DNA of 64,000 nt from G963720515 sp963720515 (GCA_963720515.1 OY970397.1:2046001-2110000), one strand, 5' to 3'; positions 8,677-18,354 are shown, counted from the first letter of the stretch. A program made the numbers and translations. The notes: generated by a model from the sequence alone, not told the origin.

Positions 8677-8682
8677 TAGCAT
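8677..8682 (+). promoter_or_regulatory. Likely -10 box of the groESL promoter
   Basis: TAGCAT, about 7 bases upstream of where CIRCE operator 2 begins, so that operator covers the predicted transcription start. The -35 region is weak (CTGATCG-like at about 8654). Confidence 0.5.
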
Positions 8683-8687
8683 GGGTG

Positions 8688-8714
8688 TCGGCACTCCGAA
8701 GCTGCGAGTGCCAG
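8688..8714. promoter_or_regulatory. CIRCE operator 2 (HrcA site)
   Basis: TCGGCACTC, nine bases, GAGTGCCAG, with arms identical to operator 1. It sits in the groES leader, between the -10 box and the ribosome-binding site. It is expected to bind HrcA, whose gene is not in the window. Confidence 0.92.
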
Positions 8715-8747
8715 CCACCGGACACACAAGGCCGAAAGGAGGGCCGC

Positions 8748-9065
8748 ATGGACCTGAAGCCGCTTGGCGATCGCTTGATCGTCGAGGCTCTCGACGAGGA
8801 GGACACCACTGACAGTGGGATCGTCCTGCCCGACACGGCGAAGGAGAAGCCGCAGCGGGGACGCGTCCTCGCCGTGGGCCCCGGCTCGCGGAACGAAGAC
8901 GGGGAGTACGTCCCGATCGACCTCGCCGAAGGCGAGGAGATCATCTACTCCAAGTACGGCGGGACCGAGATCAAGCTCGGCACCGACGAGTACCTGATCC
9001 TGCGCGAGTCCGATGTGCTCGCGAAGGTCGTTGGCACCCGCGAGCCCGCGGGCGCGAAGGCTTAG
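8748..9065 (+). CDS. groES: Co-chaperonin GroES
   Basis: 105 residues from ATG, with the strong ribosome-binding site AAAGGAGGG. Recognisable GroES features are KPLGDRLIVEALDEE, the mobile loop (TTDSGIVLPDTAKEKPQ), GRVLAVGPG and YSKYGGTEIK near the C-terminus. Heptameric lid of the GroEL folding chamber. First gene of the groESL operon, 18 bp before groEL, under two CIRCE sites. Confidence 0.98.
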   Translation: MDLKPLGDRLIVEALDEEDTTDSGIVLPDTAKEKPQRGRVLAVGPGSRNEDGEYVPIDLAEGEEIIYSKYGGTEIKLGTDEYLILRESDVLAKVVGTREPAGAKA

Positions 9066-9083
9066 TCAAAGAGAGGTGAATGC

Positions 9084-10706
<1,623 letters not shown>

Positions 10707-10734
10707 CCCTTCCGCTCACGCGGAAGCGCTTCGA

Positions 10735-10762
10735 AGAGGGCCCGGCGCATGCCGGGCCCTCT
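10735..10762 (+). terminator. Terminator hairpin of groESL
   Basis: A perfect 12-bp stem AGAGGGCCCGGC / GCCGGGCCCTCT with a GCAT loop, followed by TCGTT. It also lies at the 3' end of the convergent secreted-protein gene, so it may act in both directions. Confidence 0.85.
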
Positions 10763-10787
10763 TCGTTAGCTGGGCCGGTAGGCCCGG

Positions 10788-11857
10788 TCAGTTGGTGAAG
10801 CAGCCGGAGTCGTCGCCGACGACGACCGTCTTCGAGCGGGTTCATCGCTGCTTCGATCCGGTCGGCGTCGGGATCGACGTCGTAGTCCTGGAGGCCGTCC
10901 ACCACCGTCATGATCACGGGGGTGACGCCGGGCCCGCGGGACGTGAGGCGGTAGCGCTCGCCGTTCGCCGGAGGCCCGGGCGGTCCGGCCGGATAGCCGC
11001 CGTAGCGGTTGCGCTGGACGAACATGTAACAGAAGTGCCCGGGCGACCCCTTGCGCCGCGCGAGGAACGAGTTCTCGCGCTTCCAGCCTGCGCCGAGCCG
11101 CGAGTTGTACGTGTCCAGGAAGATCAGGCGGCCGTACGTGTCGAGCGGCTCGCCGGAGAGCGAAGACTTGTAGCCGAAGACGGCCTTGCCGCGATACGTG
11201 AGCCGGCCGAAGAGCTCGTGGTAGCGGAAGCTCATGACCCAGTCCGCGTACACGTCGAGCTTGGGGAGCTCGCCCGTCCAGTGCGAGAGCTGGAGCTCGC
11301 GGGCGCGGTGGCGGGGGAGCCAAGGGTCGACGCCCAGGTTGGGGAGCAGGCGCTTGAACTGCTGCAGCGCCCAGTAGCTGCCGTCCGGCGCCTTGCACGC
11401 CGCCACGAACCACGGAAGCTTCGGCCCGTCGTAGCGGCCGGCAGCGGTTCTTCATGGTCTTCCAGAGCGGAGAGCCGAGCTTCTTGAAGCCGCCCGAGTA
11501 GTCCACCCTGAACTTGACCTGCGGGCGCGTCGCCGACGGCGGGCGGGCGTTCAGCGCGCCCCAGTAGACGACGTGCCAGCGCCGGCCTGCCTTTGAGTAG
11601 TCCACGACCGCGTGGCCCTTCGCGTCGACGCGCAGGGCGACGTTCGAAGCGTTGTCGGCGACCTTCTCGCTCGCCGAGGCGGTTCCGGGAAGGCCGAACC
11701 ACGCGACCAAGGTCGCGAACGCCGCGAGCGCCATGAGCTGACGGCGGCTGACAGTCCCGAGAAGGCCGGCCACGAAGCCTGTATCGGCGGGGCTCTCCGG
11801 TGGCGCGCTCCCTGGTTTGAGGGAAGGTGCGGCTGTGACCCGGGTGCGGCGCGGCAT
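10788..11857 (-). pseudogene. Tat-exported protein of unknown function, two frameshifts
   Basis: The protein is split over frames. The N-terminal part (start at 11857) has a Tat-like signal SRRQLMALAAFATLVAWFGL ending near GTASAS. It continues as WHVVYWGALNARPP to KTMKNRC. Reading resumes in another frame with GRYDGPKLPWFVAACKAPDG and runs to RIEAAMNPL, then a second shift near 10832 gives the natural end VVVGDDSGCFTN. The first shift is near 11440. Removing one base at each site restores one protein of roughly 350 residues with paired cysteines. I do not recognise the family. Given the other indels in this window, sequencing error is more likely than true decay. Confidence 0.7.
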
Positions 11858-11866
11858 ACTGGCCCC

Positions 11867-12674
11867 GTGCCCGCAGAACCGGTATTCGCACCCCTCGCGC
11901 GCGCGTATGTAGGGGTCCGCGGCCCGGGCGCCGAGGACTACCTCCAGCGCATGGTCTCGAACGACGTCGAGGCCCTCTCGGCGGGGGAATCGTGCGAGGC
12001 GCTCCTCCTGACCGCCAAGGCGCGGGTGATCGCGGTGCTCGATGGTGGTGCGGCGCGCCGACGAGGACTTCCTGCTGATCACCGAGGCCGAGCTCGGCGA
12101 CGTCGTGCGCGACCACCTCGTGCGGTTCCGCTTCGCGGCGCGGGCCGAGATCGAGGCCGAGGAGCATTCGAGCGTCCTCGTGCTCGGCGCGGAGCCGCCG
12201 CCGGGCGGGCTCGCGGTGTCGACCTCGTCCTACGGCTCGCCCGGGTTCGAGCTCGTGGACGCGGGCGTGCCCGAGGGTGCGAGCCAGATCGACGAGGACG
12301 AGCTCGAGGTGCTCCGCATCCGCGCCGGAACCGCCCGGGTCGGCCACGAGATCGACGACCGCGTGCTCCCGGCCGAGGCAGGCCTCGTCGAGCGGGCGGT
12401 GAGCTTCACCAAGGGCTGTTACCCGGGCCAGGAGCCGATCGCCCGGCTCGAGTACCGCGGCCACGCGAACCGCGGCCTCCGGGTGCTCGAGCTCGACGCG
12501 CAGGAGCCGCCCGCGCGCGACACGGACGTGCTCCTGGGCGAGAAGAGCGTCGGCCGTGTGACGAGCGCAGCGCGCGAGGACGGCCACGTCGTGGCGCTCG
12601 CCTACGTCCGTACGGAGGTGCCGGCCGACGCGGTGCTCGCCGTCGGGGGCGCCCAAGCTAGGCCGGTACACTAG
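11867..12674 (+). CDS. ygfZ: YgfZ/GcvT-like folate-binding protein (one apparent frameshift)
   Basis: It begins at GTG as VPAEPVFAPLARAYVGVRG and shifts frame near 12038, after ARVIAVL, into MVVRRADEDFLLITEAEL. The rest is intact to the stop. The diagnostic YgfZ signature KGCYPGQE is present near 12410. YgfZ-type proteins bind tetrahydrofolate and support iron-sulfur cluster protein assembly. Removing one base at the shift gives a protein of about 268 residues. It is divergent from the Tat protein, and its stop is 8 bp before the tRNA gene. Confidence 0.85.
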
Positions 12675-12682
12675 GTCGCCGC

Positions 12683-12755
12683 GCGCCCGTAGCTCAGGGG
12701 ATAGAGCGCAGCCCTGCGGAGGCTGAGGCCAGAGGTTCGAATCCTCTCGGGCGCA
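12683..12755 (+). tRNA. tRNA-Arg (anticodon GCG)
   Basis: 73 nt cloverleaf: acceptor GCGCCCG/CGGGCGC, D arm GCTC..GAGC, anticodon stem CAGCC/GGCTG with loop CTGCGGA, T arm AGAGG-TTCGAAT-CCTCT, discriminator A. CCA is not encoded. Loop positions 34-36 read GCG, giving Arg for CGC/CGT codons. The Arg identity base A20 appears present in the D loop. A TACACT box lies 10 bases upstream, inside the end of ygfZ. Confidence 0.93.
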
Positions 12756-12756
12756 C

Positions 12757-12950
12757 TTCCGACCGAAGTCCGCCGTCCGCTTCGCGGTCGGCATGACGAC
12801 TTCGGTCGGGTCGAGTCGGACGCGAGCTGCGACGGCGTGGCTCGCGTGCCGATCCTCCGAGCAACGAGAGCGCCGGGAAGCCCGCCGCTCGTGTCGAAGC
12901 CCAACCAGGTAGACGCGCGTCTGATGAGGGCTCCCAACCCACCCCCATCC
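12757..12950 (-). ncRNA. Candidate small RNA or short ORF transcript (dispersed element copy B)
   Basis: A minus-strand promoter at 12957-12985 would start a transcript just upstream of an ATG at 12948. The first 35 transcribed bases from that ATG are identical to those ahead of mqnA at 58920. The transcript would run about 190 nt to the inverted repeat beside tRNA-Arg. An 84-codon frame is open from the ATG but its second half is the antisense of the tRNA gene, so an RNA or a short peptide (MGVGWEPSSDARL...) is more credible than the full protein. Inference only. Confidence 0.4.
12759..12809. repeat. Long perfect inverted repeat 3' of tRNA-Arg
   Basis: A 12-bp perfect stem CCGACCGAAGTC / GACTTCGGTCGG encloses a second hairpin (CCGC-TTC-GCGG). 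It begins 3 bp after the tRNA. No T-tract follows on the plus strand. It could end or process the tRNA transcript, or form the 3' end of the minus-strand candidate RNA described next. Confidence 0.65.
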
Positions 12951-12956
12951 GCGCTC

Positions 12957-12985
12957 AGCCTATCGCCGGAATTCGCGCGTGTCTG
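12957..12985 (-). promoter_or_regulatory. Promoter of dispersed element copy B
   Basis: On the minus strand: CAGACA, 17 bases, TAGGCT, then 8 bases to an ATG. The same layout and much of the same sequence occur at 58883-58911. Confidence 0.5.
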
Positions 12986-13012
12986 TCACCGAAGTGCGCC
13001 GATTCTGTGCCG

Positions 13013-13303
13013 CTAATCCATCAGCACGACCACGGCGTCCGGCTCGACCCGGGTCTCGTAGCGGCGTACGGGCCGGTCGCCGTGCAGGCACGCGCCGGTC
13101 TCGATGTCGAAGCGCCACAGGTGGTACGCGCAGGTGAGGACGCCGCCCGCGAGGTCGCCGTGCACGAGCGGGTTGCCCTCGTGCGGGCACGCGGCGTCGA
13201 GGGCGTAGGCCCGCTGGCCGTCGAGGAAGACCGCGATCCCGGCCACCTGTGCGCGGCGGTCGGGCCCGAAGGCCTCGAGCGGGACACGGAGCGCGCCAGC
13301 CAT
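13013..13303 (-). CDS. Rieske-type [2Fe-2S] ferredoxin
   Basis: 96 residues from ATG. Cluster ligands are CPH (about residue 40) and CAYH 16 residues later, the standard C-x-H and C-x2-H pair. The small soluble format resembles the NirD or dioxygenase-ferredoxin group, acting as an electron carrier. No oxygenase partner lies next to it. Its start overlaps the first possible start of the divergent cyclodeaminase homologue (CATG). Confidence 0.87.
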   Translation of the reverse strand: MAGALRVPLEAFGPDRRAQVAGIAVFLDGQRAYALDAACPHEGNPLVHGDLAGGVLTCAYHLWRFDIETGACLHGDRPVRRYETRVEPDAVVVLMD

Positions 13304-13325
13304 GCGCCCTAGACTACGCGGCTCC

Positions 13326-14255
13326 TTGGCCCTCCTCCTACGTGAATCCGAGGTCGAGGAGCTGCTCCCGCCGGCCGACGCCGTGGTCGCGATTGAGGAG
13401 TGCTTCGCGCGCATCGCCCGCGGCGCGGTGGAGATCCGCCCGCGCTTCCGGCTGCGCCTCGAGGAGGGCAGGCTGAACACGATGGCCGCGGTCGACCTCG
13501 AGCTCGGCGTCGCCGGCCTCAAGAGCTACGTCGCGTTTGCCGAGGGCGACCGCTTCCTCGTCACGCTCTACGCGACCGACCGGCCCGAGCTTCTCGCCCT
13601 CATCGAGGCCGATCGCCTCGGCCAGCGGCGCACCGGGGCCGCGAGCGCCGTCGCCGTCCGCCATCTCGCGAAGTCCGACGCCACGACGCTCGGCGTGATC
13701 GGCTGCGGGTGGCAGGCGGAGAGCCAGGTCGAGTGCATCCGCGCGGCGCTCCCCGGGATCGAGACTGTCGTCGTCTTCTGCCGGAACGAGGAGCGGCGCC
13801 GCGACTTCGCCGAGCGGCTCGGCACCGAGGAGGCCGAGTGGTACCGCGACGCGGCCGAGCAGGACATCGTCGTCACGGTCACGTCCTCGCGCGACCCCGT
13901 GCTTCGCGGCGAGTGGCTCCGTCCCGGCGCCCTCGTCTGCGCGGTCGGCGCGAACCGGATCCAGTCGCGCGAGCTCGACAACGCCGTGCTCGAGCGCGCG
14001 ACCTTCGTCTGCTGCGACTCGCGCGAGCAGGCGCTCCTCGAGGCCGGCGACCTGGTGGAGCCGGTCGAGCGCGGCGTCCTCGACTGGCTCGAGGTGCACG
14101 AGCTCTCCGAGGTCGTCGCGGGCGAGGTGGTCGGCCGAGCCTCCGACGACGACATCGTTCTCTTCAAGAGCCTCGGCATTGCGGCGGAGGACCTCGCGGT
14201 CGGGAAGCTCGTCCTCGACCGCGCCCGCGAACGCGGGATCGGGACCGAGATTTAG
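13326..14255 (+). CDS. Ornithine cyclodeaminase / mu-crystallin family protein
   Basis: About 309 residues from TTG at 13326 (an in-frame ATG exists at 13302, but a TAGACT box at 13310 argues for the later start). Substrate-binding residues are in RPRFRLRL and GLKSYVAF. The NAD-binding glycine motif is GVIGCGWQAESQ near residue 125. DDIVLFKSLGIAAEDLA near the C-terminus is typical of the family. Members include ornithine cyclodeaminase, ketimine reductases and alanine dehydrogenases; which reaction applies here cannot be told. Confidence 0.87.
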   Translation: MALLLRESEVEELLPPADAVVAIEECFARIARGAVEIRPRFRLRLEEGRLNTMAAVDLELGVAGLKSYVAFAEGDRFLVTLYATDRPELLALIEADRLGQRRTGAASAVAVRHLAKSDATTLGVIGCGWQAESQVECIRAALPGIETVVVFCRNEERRRDFAERLGTEEAEWYRDAAEQDIVVTVTSSRDPVLRGEWLRPGALVCAVGANRIQSRELDNAVLERATFVCCDSREQALLEAGDLVEPVERGVLDWLEVHELSEVVAGEVVGRASDDDIVLFKSLGIAAEDLAVGKLVLDRARERGIGTEI

Positions 14256-14262
14256 TGCCGCG

Positions 14263-14529
14263 CTAGCTCTTCGGGCGCTCGCGCGCCGTGGCCGCGGTGT
14301 CCTCGCCGATCGCGCGGATCACCTCGGGGCGGTCGAGCAGCTTGTGGCGCTGCTCGTCGGTCGTGCGGTTCTTGAGATACGGATCCTCGAGGATCTCGTT
14401 GATGTCGCGGCCGAGCTTGTGCTCGCGCACGACGTACGCGGCGAGCGCCTCCTCCTTCGAGATCCCGCGCTGGACCTCGTCGGACTCGCCGTCGTCATCG
14501 CGCCCGAAGAGGCGGCTGAAGAATCCCAC
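14263..14529 (-). CDS. Small acidic protein of unknown function
   Basis: 88 residues starting MGFFSRLFGRDDDGESDE. The amphipathic N-terminus could touch the membrane. A conserved-looking helical body (EEALAAYVVREHKLGRDINE, then LEDPYLKNRTTDEQ) follows. I do not recognise the family; no catalytic motif is visible. It is divergent from the next gene with a 23-bp gap. Confidence 0.6.
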   Translation of the reverse strand: MGFFSRLFGRDDDGESDEVQRGISKEEALAAYVVREHKLGRDINEILEDPYLKNRTTDEQRHKLLDRPEVIRAIGEDTAATARERPKS

Positions 14530-14552
14530 GGGCCGATTGTATCCTTGGAGGC

Positions 14553-14900
14553 GTGCTGCACTCGGGGGCGATGAGGTTCGCTGAACGGACGCTCCACGGC
14601 GTCGGTGAGGACGGTGCCCGCGACGAGATCGTCGTCTGGATCGAGCGGCGCCCGGGCGCGCTCTGGGCGGTCGGCCGTGCCGTCAACTTCCGCGAGCGGA
14701 CGAACGGCGCCACGCGGTCGGACGATTACGTGTTCGAGGGCTTCGAGCTCGGCGACGCGCTCGAGTCCGCGAACGGCTGTCTCGAGGACGACCTCTCCGT
14801 CTCCGAGGAGGAGGGCGTGAACGAGCACGTCCTGCCGTTCACCGAGGACGAGCTCCTGAAGCCGCTGGAGCAGTGGTTCTTCGGCCATCGCGGCCAGTAG
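14553..14900 (+). CDS. Protein of unknown function
   Basis: 115 residues from GTG, preceded at 7 bases by TATCCT, the leaderless-type box common here; an internal ATG at 14571 is an alternative start. The protein is acidic, with an N-terminal beta-rich half (EIVVWIERRPGALWAVGRAV) and a helical C-terminus (VLPFTEDELLKPLEQWFFGH). No family recognised. It is convergent with dtxR, 4 bp away. Confidence 0.6.
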   Translation: MLHSGAMRFAERTLHGVGEDGARDEIVVWIERRPGALWAVGRAVNFRERTNGATRSDDYVFEGFELGDALESANGCLEDDLSVSEEEGVNEHVLPFTEDELLKPLEQWFFGHRGQ

Positions 14901-14904
14901 CGCG

Positions 14905-15564
14905 CTAGGCCACGCCGATCTGCCCGGCGAGCTCGCGTGAGATCGCGTGCTCGCGGTCGTCCACCGTGACGAGCACCGGGTCGCCGTTCGGCACCGACGC
15001 GCCCATGCGCACGCGCCGGCCGGGCACGAGCGTGAGCTCGGCGAGATGGCGGAGGACCGCGGCGTCGCCGTCCGGGACGCGCCGCACCGTCGCCTCCTCG
15101 CCCGGTGCGAGCTCGGCCAGCGGGCGAAGGGTCGCGCGCGCCAGCTTCAGCTCGGCGTCGGGGATCGGGTCGCCGTGCGGATCATGCGTCGGGTACCCCA
15201 GCGCCTCGTCGATCTTGCGCTCGAGCTCCTCGGAGATCACATGCTCGAGCCGGTCGGCCTCGGCGTGGACGGCGTCGATCGAGAGCCCCAGCGTCTCCGC
15301 GAGGTACTGCTCCAGGAGCCGGTGGTGGCGGATCACCTCGAGCGCGATCAGCTCGCCCTCCCGGGTCAGCTCGGCGCCGTGGTACGGGGCGTGTACGACG
15401 AGCCCGAGCGCCGCGAGCTTCTTCAGCATCGAGGTCGCCGAGGAGGGCGCGACGCCGAGCCGGCGCGCGATCGCGGACGTCGTCGCCCGTTCGCCCTCGG
15501 CGCCGAGCTTGTAGATCTCCTTCAGGTAGTCCTGGATCGCCTCGCTGAGCTCGTGGCTCGACAT
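14905..15564 (-). CDS. DtxR-family metal-dependent transcriptional regulator
   Basis: 219 residues. It has an N-terminal winged helix (RATTSAIARRLGVAPSSATS, residues about 24-45), a dimerisation/metal-binding domain (HRLLEQYLAETLGL, ADRLEHVISEELERKID) and a C-terminal SH3/FeoA-like domain (VPGRRVRMGASVPNGDPV). It senses Fe2+ or Mn2+ and represses uptake genes; the metal cannot be told. A TACGAT box 6 bases before the ATG suggests a leaderless transcript. Divergent from mqnD. Confidence 0.9.
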   Translation of the reverse strand: MSSHELSEAIQDYLKEIYKLGAEGERATTSAIARRLGVAPSSATSMLKKLAALGLVVHAPYHGAELTREGELIALEVIRHHRLLEQYLAETLGLSIDAVHAEADRLEHVISEELERKIDEALGYPTHDPHGDPIPDAELKLARATLRPLAELAPGEEATVRRVPDGDAAVLRHLAELTLVPGRRVRMGASVPNGDPVLVTVDDREHAISRELAGQIGVA

Positions 15565-15638
15565 GGGGGAATCGTAGATCGGTTGGCCATTAGCGCCTCT
15601 CGCTACGAGGCCGTCCGCAGGTTGGTACCCTCGCCGCC

Positions 15639-16469
15639 TTGCTGATTCGCCTCGGACACAGCCCGGATCCTGACGACGCCTTCATGTTCTGGGGCCTGGC
15701 CTCGGGCACCGTCGATCCGCGCCAATTCGAGTTCGAGCACGTCCTCAAGGACATCCAGGGGCTCAACGAGTGGGCGCTCGAGGGCCGGCTCGAGGTCACC
15801 GCAATCTCGCTGCACGCCTACCCGTACGTGCAGCAGCACTACGCGATCCTGCCGCACGGGGCGAGCATGGGCCGCGGCTACGGGCCGATCGTTGTCGCCC
15901 GCGAGCCGCTCGACCCGGAGGCGCTGCGGGACATCGAGATCGCCGTGCCGGGCCGGATGACGACCGCGTTCCTCGCCCTCCGCCTCTTCCTCGGGTCGGA
16001 GTACTCCTACCGCGAGGTGCCGTTCGACCAGATCATCTGCGAGGTGAAGCAGGGCCGCGCGGAGGCGGGGCTCCTCATCCACGAGGGCCAGCTGACGTAC
16101 GCGCAGCACGGGCTCCAGCGCGTCCTCGACCTCGGCGACTGGTGGGAGATCGAGACCGGGCTGCCGCTGCCGCTCGGCATCAACGTCGCGCGGCGCGACC
16201 TCGGCGAGGAGACGCTGCACGAGCTGTCCGAGGTCCTCGCCGAGTCGATCGAGGCCGGGCTCGACAACCGGCCGCAGGCACTCAAGTACGCGATGCAGTT
16301 CGGCCGCGGGATCGACCCCGAGCTGAACGACCGGTTCGTCGGCATGTACGTGAACCGGCTCACGCAGGAGTACGGCGACGAGGGCAAGCAGGCCGTCGAG
16401 GAACTCCTCGACCGCGCCGAGCGCTCCGGGGCGATCGAGCACCACGTGCGCATCGAGTTCGTCGCCTAG
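15639..16469 (+). CDS. mqnD: 1,4-dihydroxy-6-naphthoate synthase MqnD
   Basis: 276 residues from TTG, with TACCCT 7 bases upstream. Family hallmarks are GHSPDPDDAFMFWGL at the N-terminus, VTAISLHAYPYV and LLIHEGQLTYAQHGL. MqnD converts cyclic dehypoxanthine futalosine to 1,4-dihydroxy-6-naphthoate, a late step of the futalosine menaquinone pathway. mqnE, mqnA and mqnC are about 42 kb away in this same window, so the pathway is split over at least two loci. Confidence 0.9.
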   Translation: MLIRLGHSPDPDDAFMFWGLASGTVDPRQFEFEHVLKDIQGLNEWALEGRLEVTAISLHAYPYVQQHYAILPHGASMGRGYGPIVVAREPLDPEALRDIEIAVPGRMTTAFLALRLFLGSEYSYREVPFDQIICEVKQGRAEAGLLIHEGQLTYAQHGLQRVLDLGDWWEIETGLPLPLGINVARRDLGEETLHELSEVLAESIEAGLDNRPQALKYAMQFGRGIDPELNDRFVGMYVNRLTQEYGDEGKQAVEELLDRAERSGAIEHHVRIEFVA

Positions 16470-17141
16470 CTAGAGAATCCGGAACGACTCGGCCGACTCG
16501 CGGAAGAGCTCGTCGTACTGCTTGCCGGTCTCGGGCACCGTCGTGTACGTGACGATGTACGCGTTGCCGTCGCGGATGAAGGCGTACTGGACGTACTCGA
16601 GCGTGCGTCCCGCCTGCTTGATCGAATACGAGAACTGCGCCGCGTCGCCGCCCGGGAGCGTGACCTTCTCGACCTTCGGGCTCGCTCCGAGGGCCGACGA
16701 CACCGACTTGCTCGCCGCCTCGGCGTAGGCGTCGAGCGTGATCGTCGCGGGGACCGGCTCCACGACGACGTTCATGCTGGTCGAGAAGTCGCCGGTGGTC
16801 TTCGGGTCGGCCGCGACGAAGCGGACCTTCGTGCCCGTCTGGCGCATCGCGTCGAAGATGCGCTTCATCGTCGCGTTGTCGCCGGCGGCCTTCTCGATCC
16901 CCTCGGCGGTGGTGTCGCTGTCGATCCCCTTCCAGGTCTTCGGTGCGCCGATCGCGAACCCGGCCGAGTCGACGGTGTAGAGGGTGAGGTTCCCCGACGT
17001 CTCGGTGGTGGCCGTCCGGGCTGCGCCGGTCCCGGTTGATCCGGCGCCGCTCCCGCCGTCGCTGCCGCAGCCGCCGGCGAGCGCCGCGGCGAGCGTGGCG
17101 ACGAGCAGGGGCTTCGAGGCGCGGGCGAGGAGCATCGCCAT
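16470..17141 (-). CDS. Secreted lipoprotein of unknown function (LpqN/PsbP-like)
   Basis: 223 residues from ATG. A lipoprotein signal ends LAAALAGGC near residue 24, followed by a Gly/Ser/Thr-rich linker. The mature part has DSAGFAIGAPKTWKGIDSD, FVAADPKTTGDFSTSMNVV and YVQYAFIRDGNAYIVTYT, a pattern like DUF1795/LpqN or PsbP-fold lipoproteins. Anchored outside the membrane; role unknown. Divergent from the thiolase gene with overlapping promoters. Confidence 0.75.
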   Translation of the reverse strand: MAMLLARASKPLLVATLAAALAGGCGSDGGSGAGSTGTGAARTATTETSGNLTLYTVDSAGFAIGAPKTWKGIDSDTTAEGIEKAAGDNATMKRIFDAMRQTGTKVRFVAADPKTTGDFSTSMNVVVEPVPATITLDAYAEAASKSVSSALGASPKVEKVTLPGGDAAQFSYSIKQAGRTLEYVQYAFIRDGNAYIVTYTTVPETGKQYDELFRESAESFRIL

Positions 17142-17153
17142 AGACTGAGCCGC

Positions 17154-18326
17154 ATGCCGGATGCCGTGATTCTCTCTGCCGTTCGCACGCCGATCGGGCG
17201 TTACGGCGGCGCGCTCGCCGGCGAGCGGCCGGACGATCTCGCGGCCCTCGTCGTCCGCGAGGCGGTCGAGCGGTCCGGCGTCCCGGCGGGGGAGATCGAG
17301 GACGTCTATCTCGGCTGCGCGAACCAGGCGGGCGAGGACAACCGCAACGTGGCGCGCATGGCCGCCCTGCTCGCCGGGCTTCCGCAGGAGGTCGCCGGCA
17401 TCACGGTGAACCGGCTCTGCGCGTCCGGGCTCTCGGCGGTCGTCGAGGCCTGTCACGCGATCCGCGCCGGCTCGGGCGACCTGTTCGTTGCGGGCGGCGT
17501 CGAGTCCATGACGCGTGCGCCGTACGTCACGGGCAAGGCCGCGCGCCCGTTCGAGCGCGGCGACCGCACCGCGTGGGACACGACGCTCGGCTGGCGGTTC
17601 CCGAACCCGCGCATGGAGGCGCTCTTCCCGCTCGAGTCGATGGGCGAAACGGGGGAGAACGTGGCCGAGCGCTGGAGCGTGACGCGCGAGGACCAGGATG
17701 CGTTCGCGCTGCAGAGCCATCGCCGCTGGGCGGCCGCGCAGGAGGCGGGGCGTTTCGTCGACGAGCTCGTCCCCGTCGGCGACGTCGACCGCGACGAGCA
17801 TCCGCGGCCGGACACGTCGGCCGAGAAGCTGGCGGCGCTCAAGCCGGCGTTCCGCGAGGGCGGCACGGTCACGGCGGGGAACTCGAGCGGCGTCAACGAC
17901 GGCGCCGCGGCGCTCGTGATCGCGAGCGAGGAGCGGGCGCGCGAGCTCGGCGCGAAGCCGCTCGGCCGGTTCGTCGCGAGTGCGGTCGCCGGCGTCGACC
18001 CACGGGTGATGGGAATCGGGCCGATCCCGGCCGTCCGGAAGGTGCTCGCTCGCGGCGGGATCGAGGTCTCGGACCTCGCGCTCGTGGAGCTCAACGAGGC
18101 GTTCGCGTCGCAGTCGCTCCAGGTGATCCGCGAGCTCGGTCTCGACCCGGAACGCGTCAATGTGAACGGCGGCGCGATCGCGCTCGGGCACCCGCTCGGC
18201 ATGAGCGGCGCCCGCCTCGTGGTCTCGCTTCTGCACGAGCTCGGAAGGCGCGGCGGCGGCTACGGACTGGCTACGCTCTGCGTAGGCGTCGGCCAGGGCC
18301 AAGCTGCACTTTTTGAAGGGTCGTAA
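17154..18326 (+). CDS. Acetyl-CoA acetyltransferase (thiolase)
   Basis: 390 residues, full thiolase length. The nucleophilic Cys is in NRLCASGLSAV (about residue 89). The second signature is NGGAIALGHPLGMSGARL and the last active-site Cys lies in TLCVGVGQGQ. It catalyses condensation of two acetyl-CoA or thiolytic cleavage of 3-ketoacyl-CoA. With paa genes nearby, a beta-ketoadipyl-CoA thiolase (PaaJ-like) role is possible. TAGACT ends 7 bases before the ATG. Confidence 0.93.
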   Translation: MPDAVILSAVRTPIGRYGGALAGERPDDLAALVVREAVERSGVPAGEIEDVYLGCANQAGEDNRNVARMAALLAGLPQEVAGITVNRLCASGLSAVVEACHAIRAGSGDLFVAGGVESMTRAPYVTGKAARPFERGDRTAWDTTLGWRFPNPRMEALFPLESMGETGENVAERWSVTREDQDAFALQSHRRWAAAQEAGRFVDELVPVGDVDRDEHPRPDTSAEKLAALKPAFREGGTVTAGNSSGVNDGAAALVIASEERARELGAKPLGRFVASAVAGVDPRVMGIGPIPAVRKVLARGGIEVSDLALVELNEAFASQSLQVIRELGLDPERVNVNGGAIALGHPLGMSGARLVVSLLHELGRRGGGYGLATLCVGVGQGQAALFEGS

Positions 18327-18354
18327 AGAACTTGCAAGCCTTTGGATACGGGAC

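Noticed and set aside
6536..8944. 802-codon minus-strand frame covering the Nudix gene and the antisense of the MFS gene
   Set aside because: Only the last 148 codons (Nudix) resemble a protein. The remainder is the shadow of the MFS transporter.
12694..12948. 84-codon minus-strand protein starting MGVGWEPSSDAR
   Set aside because: Its C-terminal half is the antisense of tRNA-Arg (a well-known false-ORF pattern, RGFEPLASA). Only the first codons are shared with the mqnA leader, so the full protein is not claimed.
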